DNA of 64,000 nucleotides, from the NCBI RefSeq assembly GCF_905475465.1, contig NC_062236.1, positions 13,340,001 through 13,404,000 of the forward strand. Reading direction: 5' to 3'. The notes under the pieces were generated by a model, which searched no databases, had not been told where the DNA came from, and worked only from the letters and a program-made list of their open reading frames with translations. Below are positions 1 through 12,100 of the stretch, piece after piece; within the stretch, counting starts at the first letter, position 1; every line of letters begins with the position of its first letter. The stretch comes from Pieris napi. Lineage: Eukaryota > Arthropoda > Insecta > Lepidoptera > Pieridae. Both the position numbers and the translations under genes were made by a program.

Positions 1-83
1 TAAAACTAAATTGTTATTTTTTCGTGAGTAAAACCTATTTTAAGTTTGGATGATTTTTATCAACCAATTTTTGCTTTGCTTAC

Positions 84-767
84 CGTAATAAGAACGTAGT
101 TTCTGTCATTTGAATTCCTTCTGCGGAATCTTACACAGCCAGAATAGTGCTCGATGTGTCCGATAGCCCAAACGATGTAGTCCCTCTGTTGTTGGTCTGA
201 ATAGAAAATATTAACATATTATGTTTTCATCAGATTTATGAATGTTATATTTTGGCCATAAAGCGATACAAAAATCAAGCAACGACTACTTACTAAAGTG
301 TCCCGGAGCGAAGTCATATACCAAAGTGTTTTGAGGCCACTTGGTATTAGGGTGGATATAGGCAGCTTTTCCCTGAGCGAAAGAGTCGACCAGCTCATCG
401 ATCTGACGGTCATCTAACAAGATGTCCCCCTCGAATTTTCCACTCTTCTCCCAGATGTTACCGAATGGGTTAAGCTCGCTCGATGATGATCGGTAGGCAT
501 TTCCTGTAATTTGTCATGGTCATATTCTCATGGATGTCGGTTCAACTTGTACTTCAATAGCAAAACATGTCGCCTATAGGCGAAAGCCTTTTAAAATTAT
601 ATTTTTGAAACTTTGATCGCTTTCATTCTACAATGATGTCAACTACCATGTTTGCTCTTCTGAAGAAACTGTCTATATTCCTCCACTTCCGCCTTGGTCC
701 TCCTGGGAGAGGGCCCGCAAACGACCGCCCCCACTAACAAAAACAGAACAGCAAACCGAAGCATCAT
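84..767 (-). CDS. Astacin-like zinc metalloprotease, first three coding exons (gene runs off the left edge)
   Basis: Exons run 767..647, 503..294 and 196..84. All joins have GT/AG ends and the frame stays open (phases 1, 1, 0). The product begins MMLRFAVLFLLVGAVVCG, a clear signal peptide, so it should be secreted. Next comes a propeptide segment with FEGDILLDDRQ, then NTKWPQNTLVYDF. This matches the start of the mature astacin domain, whose family hallmark is a Trp-Pro followed by a beta strand. The third exon reads YIVWAIGHIEHYSGCVRF and ends YVLIT, as in the first half of the M12A catalytic domain. The zinc-binding HExxH motif would be in the next exon, outside the window, so activity cannot be judged. 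The family processes extracellular or gut proteins; the substrate here is unknown. The start ATG is the first of two tandem ATGs, shortly below a TATA box. Confidence 0.8.
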
Positions 768-800
768 TGCTCAAACTAAACTTATGAAGTTTGTGGCACA

Positions 801-808
801 TATTTATA
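801..808 (-). promoter_or_regulatory. TATA box of the astacin-like gene
   Basis: On the minus strand the sequence reads TATAAATA, about 35 bases upstream of the start codon at 767. This spacing implies a very short 5' leader. TATA-containing promoters are common in tissue-specific secreted-protein genes. Inferred from sequence and position only. Confidence 0.45.
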
Positions 809-1202
809 GTGTACTGATTGCAATCACAGATAATGCCCCTCAAATAATCACCTAATTATGTAGATATATATAATAAATAGGTATTTTAAAGGGGTCATCA
901 TTATTAGTATCACAAAAAATGTAACCGTGTAAAACTCCTGACTCTTTCTGCGATAAAAGAGCTTTTGTTTTCATGGACTGCATTAACTATAAATACGTAT
1001 ACGTATAACAATTACATTTGATTAGTATACATATTTTGAACATACATTAATGAGCCCAACACAAAGTAGCGAGCATTGTGAGCTTTCTTTTAGAAAGTAC
1101 GAATATCTGGTCATGCGTTGAACACCTTGCTGTGCACTAATGGATTTTTCTTACATCTCGTAAAACAAGAGTTCAGTTTCGCCGTTATTTGGAAGAGAAG
1201 GC

Positions 1203-1560
1203 TTAATTGATGTGCTCAGCAAAGCGAGACGGTACTTCTCTCCGGGCCACCGCTTGCAACACTATAAATCGCAAATTTGACCCCACATGGAGTACTGTTC
1301 TCACCTCTCGGCGGGAGCTCTCCAGTAGCAGCTCCTTCCGCTTGACCGTATTCAACGAAAAGCGATCCGAATCGTCAACGACCACTCACTTTCCGTGCGG
1401 CTTGATCCCTTGGCATCTTCTGCCGCATTTACCATGAAGAGTGTTCAGAGGAGTTGTTCGGACCTGCAGCTGAGTTTCATCATCGGACTTCAAGGCAGAA
1501 TACAATATACCATCCGTATCACCTCGGCGTCCGTCGTTCCACAACTGAGCAGTTATACTA
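1203..1560 (+). mobile_element. Degenerate jockey-like non-LTR retrotransposon, C-terminal reverse-transcriptase tail
   Basis: Joining frames across stops and frameshifts gives phrases characteristic of the 3' end of lepidopteran jockey-type ORF2: GRYFSPGHRLQHY, MEYCSHLSAGAL, DRIQRKAIRIVNDHSLSVRL, EECSEELFG and YHPYHLGVRRSTT. At least two in-frame stops and several frame changes show that it is dead. The open stretch from about 1560 to 1709 is not part of the recognisable element. Confidence 0.75.
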
Positions 1561-4534
1561 CCTATAGAAATGGTTATAAACTACACTACCAAAGAGATTT
1601 AATTATGCATACTATAGAGAACAGAGCCGCTATTCCACACAATTACATTCTCGAAAGGCCCATTCACATACGCGATCCTTCTGGCGGTGGGCTCATTATT
1701 GTTATGTGAGTAGTAAAAAAATAACAGCAAAGTCGTTTTCAACAAGAAATAATTCTTATTTTATTTATTGTATTAGGTGTTTTTACTGCTGAAGTTGTTA
1801 CAACTGTTGATAAAATCTACGATTTAGTATTATAATATTTCTACCAACACCATACATACAAAATAGTTAATTCTCGATAAAAATTCGTAATCAACTAATT
1901 GGTCCTTTAAATAGTCCAGCCGGTGTCTTTAAGAAGCGAAAGTCTAAATAAGTTATAATTTACAAAACGCCCAAGTTTTTTTTATGACATCCCCAAGGAG
2001 CAATGCGACCTTTATGTCGGGACACACGTGATGACTGCTACGATGAACATGGCTTTAGTAATAGTGGGATAAATGTTTGTGTTTTTTTTATTAACGAACG
2101 TAAGTAATAAATTATTTTTAAATATTCAATATTATTATAGAAATACATGATCAGCGTTTAACTTTAAAAACAATTAATCGGATAACCCATCTTGGTAATA
2201 TGTCCGATCGCTTCATGAAATCGTAAAATAGTTTTTCACCGTCAGCTAGGCGCTTTATTTTGCGCTATACACATAACTAAACGCCAGCCTTAAGGGTAGA
2301 CACGAGTAATTGATATAGTATACCTGATTTTTTTACAGTTTTAAGCAGGAGTCAATTGACAACGCAGCGCTACCATAGTGGCAGACGTGGTCCTTAATAT
2401 TCCTTATCGATGTTAAAATATAGTCTGCGGCATGAGCAAATCAAATAGATAACTTGCTCGCTAGCTACTATGGCAGCACAGCTTAGGGGCATACTCTCCT
2501 AGGAACAGGCCTAGGCTAACATTTTTTTAATGTACGAACAACGGTTTCTATTTATTGATTACCTATATATAGATTATATAAGTTAATGAGTTTAATTTCA
2601 TAACATAATATACATCAAATCTTATCTATCTGTCAGTGAAGGTAATTAATAAAAAATACCGATAAAAAAATAACATGGTCGACGGAAGTTCGTTCGACGA
2701 GTAAGCTTTACCGAAACTTTGTATCAAATTTTGTCCGATATTCTCTAAAAGTCATATATAAGTCTTGCGAAGGTTGACTCTGGTCTTGCTCTGGTCAGCC
2801 CGTTGATTCCAGGAATGTGTTCTATATTTCATATGTCATAAAATTGTTGTTAGTCGTTGCTTCGGATTCGGCGGGTTGCTTGGACGAATTGGGACATTGT
2901 TTCGCAAATTGGTTACTCCATGGATGAGCCGTTCTCAAAAAATGCGCAGCGATGCTGGCTTGGATACTTTAACCTTTTTTGGCGAGATAACGTCTTATAC
3001 AACGATGAACGCCGACTGCACGCACGAATAAATATGACTCATTGTCACGTTCTGCCTGAGCCGAGCATAACATGATTCATTGTCACGTTCCGCCTGAGCC
3101 GAGCGTGCTAGCGAGAGCGCGGAACAAGCGATAGAGGATAGATAATAGATATAGCGGAATTCCATTGTTTATAACAACCACAATTGCAGCAAAAAAGTTA
3201 AATAGTCTTGCATTTTTAGAATTTGATTAGCGATATAATCTCATATTATATTTGTTTTTTGATTGTTACAAAATAATGATAATTTAGTGATAATAATTCA
3301 ATTCAATTCTTAAAAGTGTGCAATTTTTTATCATGGTTTCTTATGACGTTATCACGTAAAATTATCGTCCGTAAACCGACTTTACAGAAAACCAATTTTT
3401 TTTAAATTTAGTTTGAGTTCGAGTGTCTTCTCGGTGTAGATAGGTATGGATGTCTTTTTAGAGGCGTACCTATAGTTTGAAAGGATGTGGTGGTGTGCAT
3501 TTTAACCTTTCACTACATTTTCCTAAATCATAGTGTATCAAAGCAGTAGCAACAAACCCTTCGGCCTCCAAACTCGCAGTACGTGTACCAGTTATTTGTT
3601 GAGAGTGAAAACCTTTTGATTAGGTGCTCAAAAGCTTTTTAATAACTGTGTGTGGTGTATGTAATGTGGGCTTTTCTTTTAATTCATAATGCAGTAATTA
3701 TGCCCGCCGCGTGATGTCCAGCGAACCGCGCGAAAATCGCATGATTAAGTGTCTTGGGGATCAGGCATACAAAATTAATTGATATAGTAACAAAATAGTT
3801 TTGTTAGAGGATATTGACAGACTCTGTGAAAGAAAAACACAAACATACCTGTTTTTTTACGCACAACGGACCAATTAGGAGTCTAATTGCGGAAAAAGGA
3901 TAAATAAATAATTATTAATAAACGAAAGAAACTAAGCGATGCTAGATAACAATCATATAATGTTACCTTACATTACAGAGCTGTCAATATGTGCAGGCTT
4001 ACTATGCTGATAAATTTGTATTAAGCAACATACTAAAAAACAAAGTCAAAGAAATGTCCCTCGGGATGTTCACCTCGGCTTTGATCTCTACATATCGTGG
4101 CTGCCATAAATAAAGTCAGGACAAATTTCATCTCTGAAATTACTGAACTAAATACGATGAATGTCATCAGATTTATTAGTTTACAAGTACGACGAATCGG
4201 TCAGAAATTGTGCTATTCTCGACTGAAAGGCTACCAGAAAGCAATTATTAATTAAGGACCTCAATATAATTTGTTAACTTGATAATTATAATATAATATA
4301 TTAAAACCTTGATGTGAAATAGGAAACAAGTTCAATATCACGAATACTTAGTTTTTGGCGACCGAGGAATTCAATCTAAATGAATCCAACAAACTGCGTA
4401 ACTATTTACATAACTTAGGGTATTATTGGAGTAAGCTTTTACGTACAATTCTGATATTTTGCTTTTGACGAAAACATCAGAGAAAAATCGGCGCCGTACA
4501 CACAGAAGGGCTCACCAAGAAATTCAAATTCTTT
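1561..4534. other. Gene-poor AT-rich intergenic stretch
   Basis: I see no supportable gene here. Open frames are short and lack splice-supported continuation. The only local structure noted is the short tandem duplication at 3034-3105. Confidence 0.5.
3034..3105 (+). repeat. Two-copy tandem duplication, 34-base unit with 38-base period
   Basis: Two copies of a unit beginning ATGAYTCATTGTCACGTTC and ending GCCTGAGCCGAGC lie back to back and differ at only a few positions. Both contain a TGAYTCA/GTCACG core resembling AP-1/CRE-type sites, but no gene start is adjacent. Confidence 0.6.
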
Positions 4535-4740
4535 TAATTGTTATTTAACACAATGTAATATTATAAACGTCAATGAAGAAATACATATTAAATGCTTTTA
4601 ATTTTACATTTACTGCCAGTTCTCAAATCAAGGGTGTAGAAAAGACGAGAATAACTGGCAATAAACTCTCCGCCACTCTTTTAAATCGCAATGTTTTTTG
4701 TTTTACAAAATGTTTGTAAGGAGCTTCAACCATTACCAAT
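4535..4740 (-). repeat. Interspersed repeat family B (truncated copy)
   Basis: This segment shares long stretches with 11150-11395, 12150-12250 and 53270-53475. Shared features are a TTTACTGCCAGTTCTCAAAT block, a TCCGCCACTCTTTT block and a GGAGCT..CAACCATTAC end. Orientation is opposite to the fuller copy at about 11.05-11.39 kb. It looks like the 3' end of a retroposon; the family was not named. Confidence 0.6.
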
Positions 4741-5858
4741 GATCAATGAATAAGGTGAAGTAAGCCTTTAAAAGTCACACATGAAGGAATTATTCTTAAC
4801 ATATAAGCACCTTATAAATAAATAATGCGTAAATTTCATCTGTGGAGACGCGATGACATGTGAGTGGCAGGTCACGGTCTACTGTCATACGAGCGGTCCG
4901 CGTATGCGCCCATGAAACTGATACTAGGCGTGCGTGGGGTGGTCGAACACTTCTAAGAACTATTGGGCGTATTGTATTTCTCGCAAGTTTAATTTTAAAT
5001 ATTTTACATAATTTGCATTTTATTAAATAAAAATTGGGACATACTTAAATAGAAACTAACTTAAAGGCAAAAATATATTCGCGCGGCTTTAAAATAAGCT
5101 TCTTAGAGACATAGCGACAAAAACCATAACTATTACAACAGAACCTTAAAAAGGTTAACTAACAGATCAACGTCTTTTCTGTTCCCCCTGGGAGACAAAA
5201 AAATATAGAGTTTATTTTGTGGAAACCGGTATATTAACTTTTAATTCGTCGGCCATATTTAATAAAAATACTCATAAACAAGTAAAGAAGAAAATTAATT
5301 AACTTGTGTAACTTCATAGTTTCTTTTCTTCTCTTTTTCTTATGTGTCTTACCAACAAGGCCACTTGTTGAATAAATTATAAGGCTTATTATTTTCTTTA
5401 CTCCCTAAGGCGTGCGATTAAGAAAAAAAATGACTCCAAAATTTTAATTACAACTATCACGTTACATCGTAAATTTATCTGCAAGCTTGGTGTTCATAGT
5501 GATTTTTACAGTTTTAACTGCGGAACCCTGAAATCAAAACAGTTGACAGCATTGACACGCACTTAACCAAAAATCTGTCTCAGATAAGCACATCGTAAAG
5601 CGAACATCACAGATAATAAAAAATCGAATCTATTTCAGCTACCGCCCTTCAGCGGTGTGTTTTTAATTATAATTATTATCTCCACAAATCAGAGATATCC
5701 TCAGGAAATATCGAAACAGAGTTTTTTAGTTTACAAGAAATTTGATAGTATTGACAGGTGATAATTATTATTTATCTAAATTATAGAGATAATATTTTTT
5801 ATTACTTTAGTAAACGTAATGGAATTTTAAGTAATTTTATGAAGTGTAAGCAGTTATA

Positions 5859-6150
5859 CAGTGTTGTTCAGCGTGCGACTCTCATCCCTGAGGTCGTAGG
5901 TTTGATTCCCAGCTATGCACAAATGGACTTTCTATGTGCACATTTAACTTTCGCGCGAAAGGTGAAGAAAAATATCGTGAGGAAACATACCTTAGACTTT
6001 AGAGCCTCAAAGTCGACGGCGCGGCGTTTCTGGGACAGGACGCTGGTCACCTACTTGCCTATTAGATTGACCAATGATCATTGAAACAGATACAGACATC
6101 TGAGGCCCAGACCTAAAAGGCTTGTAGCGCAACTGATTTATTTTATTTTA
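5859..6150 (+). mobile_element. tRNA-derived SINE, family A copy 1
   Basis: The head resembles a tRNA, with an internal pol III box B (GGTTTGATTCC near 5899). The body carries the family's conserved TGGACTTTCTATGTGCACAT and GTGAGGAAAC blocks. The tail reads TGAGGCCCAGACCTAAAAGG followed by a T-rich end. Related copies lie at 21.5, 22.6 and 51.1 kb. The short open frame across it is incidental. Confidence 0.8.
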
Positions 6151-9100
6151 GCTGCTAAACGCCAATTTTTTCATGGTCTTCTAATTGGTAATTTTTATGA
6201 AATAAAACCATCTCATAACGATTTTTTTTCGCATTAATTAAATGTCATCGCTATTTTGATGCAGATTTGTCGCACATGACTTGTGTAACTATAACTATTA
6301 ACCTCGCAAGCAATGTAAATTTTCCCTATTTTCGCAACTAATTTTATTTATTCTCGCTCCTATTAATCGTAGCGGATGTTATTCGGCCTATGTTCCAAAA
6401 CTGTGATGTCGGTATAATAGTCGTGAATAGTTAGAGTAAAATTATTCGTGAATATAGCATTCGTGCATTAAATAAATTGTATAAATTCCAAACACTCGAG
6501 TACTAATATTGCCCTATGTACATGAATAAACAAAACCATTTTAAATATATTTTATATATCAATATATTATTATAACGAGTGTGACATCCTCTTGCCAAAA
6601 TCACAACTTGAATTCTTCTGTGCTTGCTTTGGGAACGTATTTTCTTTCTGTAATTCTCTTCTGCAATGACTCTTTTTAGCTTCCTGACGACGCGACTTCT
6701 AACGCATAGACTAATTAATGATCAACGAAATTCAGAATTAATAAAAGTCATTAAATTGTTTAAAAAATGTCTTTATTATTTTTTTGATATATAAAAATAT
6801 TTCCATAGCTCTAGAAAATAAAGAATATCAATTTAATACTTCTAGAATATAACAAATGTAATTACAAAATATTGGACGCTATACCAGACTCACATTCCTT
6901 CTAATTTTTAATATAAAAATTATACGGATTCTGTCACACAACGCCATCTCTTTCACACCTTCAAAAATACGGCTACTTAGAATATCAGTTCAATATTACA
7001 ATGAAAATTACAAAAGAGATGGGCTAAACCAATCTGCAATTCTTATACACTAAAAATACTATACACGCGGTAATGTTTTACACAAAAATGCGTAGCGGTC
7101 AAAAATAATCACCAGGCTAAGTGACACAATTCCAACTTCAGAAAAATATATTTTTAGCTGATGTCACGTGATGAATTGCAGAAAGTGTCGTCCCGAGTCT
7201 CAACTTTACATAAGCGACATCTGTTGGCTTCAATGCGAAAACAATCTCAAAGTAAATAACATCGTCGTGGCACATTGTTTAAACTTAACCTAAATGAGCT
7301 CATTTACATAAATAAAAGTACTTGTGCCTTTAACTTATACTAAATCATTCCAACTCCTATTTAAAATGTGGTTTAGTTAAAGAAATATGAAATTTAGACT
7401 CGATTCACCGTTTGGAATACGGTCGCTAGCTTTCACCGAGAAAGACAATCCTATCATATGAACGATAGCATTGCTCGGTCCACTTTCGTACATTTAATTC
7501 AGAATTAACACTATAAAAATAAATATAAAAAAACTGTATTGCTGAATAAAAATCTGATATAATCTATGGGGTCATGCTACAAAAATAATCTACATTATTG
7601 CTACTTCTAATTTAGGCTTAATATATGCAAAAAATATACAATAAATTGCATCAATACGAACGCTTTGCTCAAAGCAAGCTTCGGGTTATTAAAATTGGCA
7701 GTGTACACTGGTTGATTCTTTTCAATTAAACTAAAAAACTTTACTAGCTTTCTATAGCATTGCAGCCGCAGCTGCGTCACAATTGTGATTATCAATATCG
7801 ATAAGATAAAACTAATCGACCATTGTTTAAAATTATTTGTATTGTTTTTACCAAAACAAATCCAAAGTTATTTAACAAAACGTCAATTTATATATTATAT
7901 CAACCTCTCGTTTAATGTTGCCCAATCTAAAGTCGTGTTCCAGAGATAAATATCTATTGCACAGAAAAATAATAATAATCTAAAAAATAATTTACTATAA
8001 TCTGTCGTGGAATATTTATGGAATTATCGTTGCAGAACAATGTAAATATAACTATAATATTACAAATAATACAACAAAGAGTGAAGGTTATACCTTCGAA
8101 ACTTACCACTAACTTATTAACAATAACATTTAAGTAATTAAAAATGGCAATACAGAGCGGTTTTGGCGCCATTTTTAATCAAAGACTATAGCTAAGAGCT
8201 GTCACACACTTTAGTTGCCGATTTCGTTTTTAACTATTCATCGCCATTGTGTCCTCATATGATAAAATAAGCCTTTCAATACACAAGACACAAGAGAGCT
8301 GAGCAATGGCAAGATCGTAAATTTAGTTGGTGAGAAGCGATTATACAATTATACATTATTCGTAAAAGGCCATAATAAGGCTAGTAATAATCTAAATACA
8401 GACTGCTAAAGGGTATATTTATAGCATACATTTCCTTTGCGCCATACGCCTACTATATAAAATATTTAATTACAAAATATATTACACATATATTGCAAGC
8501 CGTTTACATGATAAGAATCGTGATACAAACTGTACGGCGATAAAAAATCAGCAGAAGCTTACAAAATATTTGATCCCGTCGCCTTAATACTATTCATTTC
8601 GTATAAAAGCGTTTGGCAGTGTACTTTCAAGTAATACAGATACAAAATAGTTACTATAGATAATAGAGTATTATGTCGAGAGCATATATAAAAATAAATG
8701 CATGTTTTTTCGATATGGTGAGCAAATTATACAACATTAAACATCCGTTTATAGAACAAATTTAGAAGGTTCTAAAATTTTGCTAACCGTTCGGAACTTA
8801 TGCTCTGCGAGTGACAATTTTTAAAACGCTTGCAATAGTCATGCCTTTATCGATTAAGGTATATTGACTCTTTATTGGCTTAATGTAAATTGGATTTCGA
8901 TGTTTATCGAACAGACATATGAGCTATCGTGAAACATTTAAAAAGAGGTTTCTATAACCAAAAACATAAACTAGATGTTTTACACATAAAATCACAAATA
9001 TTGGCACCGAAGTAAGCTATGCAGTCTCACGTTTAAGGCTACAATAACGACACGTTCTCCTCGCTCCACGCGTTTAAGCATTCATTACGATACTTATTCT

Positions 9101-9168
9101 TACTTGAGCAAAATTCCTAGGAACAAGTCTTCTAGACGCTCCCAAAGAATGTTCTGGAGTGGTCCCGG
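6151..9168 (-). other. No separate gene seen; possible long 3' UTR of Hr39 in its right part
   Basis: No coding frame can be supported. On the minus strand, downstream of the Hr39 stop codon, AATAAA signals occur near 8870 and near 6766-6771. The latter is followed by an AT-rich run. A transcript ending at either would give a 0.3 or 2.4 kb 3' UTR. Which is used cannot be told from sequence. Confidence 0.3.
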
Positions 9169-12100
9169 TCAATGATCACCTCGGAGCAGCTCCATTAGGA
9201 GGTTAAAGCTCGGGGCTTCGCCGTCCTTCTTATTAGTCGGGTTCAGCATTTCCTTGCCGACTTGCATGAAAAACTAGAGAGGGGAACGTTCAATCAGTTT
9301 GTGACAATATAATCAGTGAGACATATCAATTTCTAATTCATTGAAAGTTAACGATTTGCACTATTTTTTAATGGTAATTTTAAGATTTTTCTAGTTAGTG
9401 AAAAAAATATCACTTTGCCACTTTTTTTTATACTACTGAGTTGAGTAAGGAAGGGGTGCTGCGGGTTAGAGTGAGAGAGGAGGAGCCTGCCTACCGCTGC
9501 CGTATGAAAGAAACGGCAGCTAGACAGACTGGCGCCGTACGCGTTACGTAGCGTAACAATAAAATGTCTATAGTTTATATGAAATATTTCATAATTAATT
9601 TATAAAGCATTCATTAAAATTATTACAAAGAATTGTCGCGAACTGTGTTTATAGCTTTCACATAGGTTAAAACGAAGGAACATAAAATTGTATGCATTTT
9701 ATCAAATAAGATAATAATCTGAAAAACGTTGATACCAGCGACCTGTCAACATAATAATTAATTGTCAAGTGATTTGTCTCGAGATACGGGGTTTAGGTAA
9801 TGTATGAAATGTTTTGTAAAAAATTTTAAAGATTAAAAATAATGATTTCCCCTTTTAACAAGCTCGTATACAACCTTTGTCCTTGGGGATAAATAAATAA
9901 ATAAATAAATGCATAATTATCTCCTAAAAGGAAACTATGGTAAAGCTAAGACATTGAATATACCTGACACGTCCTCTGCAGCTCGGGTATGCGCAGAAGG
10001 AGCTCCCCGAACTTGGCGGGAGTGTCGGGCGAGTGCGTGGCCGTGTAGGCCTGGAGGGCGGCCAGCGCCTTCTCCTGCGATGCGCGCACGCACTCCGCTT
10101 CACGCAACTCGGGCGCATCTGGAAGGTTCTCAATTGTCAATCGACCTCGTCAACCATAACGCCCGATACACGAATTCAATAAGGATTATACAAAAAAAAC
10201 TTATTTGAATAGTCAGTATACAATATTGCTTTAAACGCGTTATGGAATAAAATAATTAAAAATATAGATTATTATTCCTCCGTCACGTGACACAAAATGG
10301 TCACAGATTAGACGATGACAACGGATCTGAATGACAATTAACACACTAACAGCTAGACATGTGTTTACTGACATGTGACAATTGGGACGGAGGCGAAAGA
10401 TATCTTCAGATAATAAAATCAAGACTTCTCACCCGAAGTGAGCAGCACGATGACCTTGAGAGCGACGTATTCGTATCTGTCCACCCGGAGACGTCTCAGG
10501 TGGTCCGTGAAGCTCAGCATTCGTTCTATACATGGCGTAAGACCGTATCTGTAACGATTACTACTTTTAATATACAATATATTATCAAGATCTTCTCAAC
10601 AAATCACCGAAGTGTGTCAGTCGCACAAACGTGATAATGTAAAAATACATATATTGGTTAAATAATTTTATTAATTTTAACTACGCGTTCACTCACTTGG
10701 CGCTCTGCTGCAGGGTGATGCCCCTTCCGCCTCCCACGCGCACTTCGCCGGGAGTGCTCACCCCGCGGTAGCAGCACGACAGCACCAGCAGCTCGCACCA
10801 GCTGTTTATGAGCAGGCAGATCTGGTCGTCGATCTGGTGATATTTCATTATTCCCCGATGAAAACTTTTACGCTTTACACGTCGGGTAACATATACAATA
10901 ACGGTAACTTAAAAAGAATTTATTGTTTTTACGGGCTACGCTATGAAATTCTCTCTCTAAAGGGCTCTCTCCCTAAAATATGGCGAGGGGGCCGATGGCT
11001 GGCCATGCCTCATACTCGTGAACGGGTGCTACTTGTGGTGAATTCGTGTATGCGGTGATGTTGTTCCCACGAGAATGTAAGTGCGTGCCCCTATCTCACC
11101 ATGCCTCCTGCTGATAGAGGACAAATCTTTGTTTTTAATTTATTTTATTATTGTTTATTACTTAAGATGTCATGTGGAACATGGTGAAATGGTTGCAGCT
11201 CCTTACAAACGTTGTGTAAAACCAAAATCTTGGCGATTAAAAATAGTGACGGAGATTGCCAGTTCTTCCGTTCCGTTCTACGAACTGGCAGTAAATGTAA
11301 AATTAGGACCATTTAATGTATATTTCTTTTATGATGTTCATAAGTGTACATTATGTAATCTACATGAATAAATAAATCCAAAAAAATTCAAGAATAAATT
11401 TTTGAATTTTGACTTTTGAGTTGTTTGACATTTGTGTAAATAAATAGAGAAACTTAAACGCAATAAGTTCTCGTTTATCTGTTTTCCCCGTGCGCTCTTG
11501 ATTGATTATCTAAATCGATAATTAAAAAAACGATCTATTTACCGCGACTAGCTTCTTTACCTTTCTCGACCGATCCCTCAAGGATTATCTTTATCACTAG
11601 GAATATGGAAGGGACCGAGGTCTATCGAGCGATAAAATAGCCAATAAATACCCGAAATAAATTAATTTGTAAAATATTAAATCACTTTTTTCACGTACGT
11701 AATGCGACATTGACGTTTAGTTATCCGAATATAAACAGACAATAACAAAAGAAAGATGGCGTTTCGCGCCTTTTTTACTTTTCTTTTCTTTAATTTGACA
11801 CGCGGATTGTTTTTGACAGCCGTCAAACACAAATAACTCACCGAGATGTTCTTGAAGAGCGGCAGACTCTTGCACCACTTGACGATCTTGTACAGCCTGT
11901 GGTCGGCGATGTTGCACAGGTCCGCGAGGAAGTCCGCGCTGGAGTTCTGCGCCGTGATCCCGCTGGCGGCCAGGAGGGGGTTCGCCGAAGGACTGCCCGT
12001 CGACTTGCCCAGTCTGTTCAGCTCAGACTCGTTGTACTGCCAGAGATGCTCCACGTCCATTATTTCCTATTAATACGAACGAACGCCCACTTTTTAAATT

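Noticed and set aside
1561..1709. Open end of the 1395-1709 frame as a small gene
   Set aside because: It is a continuation of a frameshifted retrotransposon relic and has no independent start.
5880..5910. tRNA gene suggested by internal promoter boxes
   Set aside because: The sequence is the tRNA-like head of a dispersed SINE; no acceptor stem can be formed.
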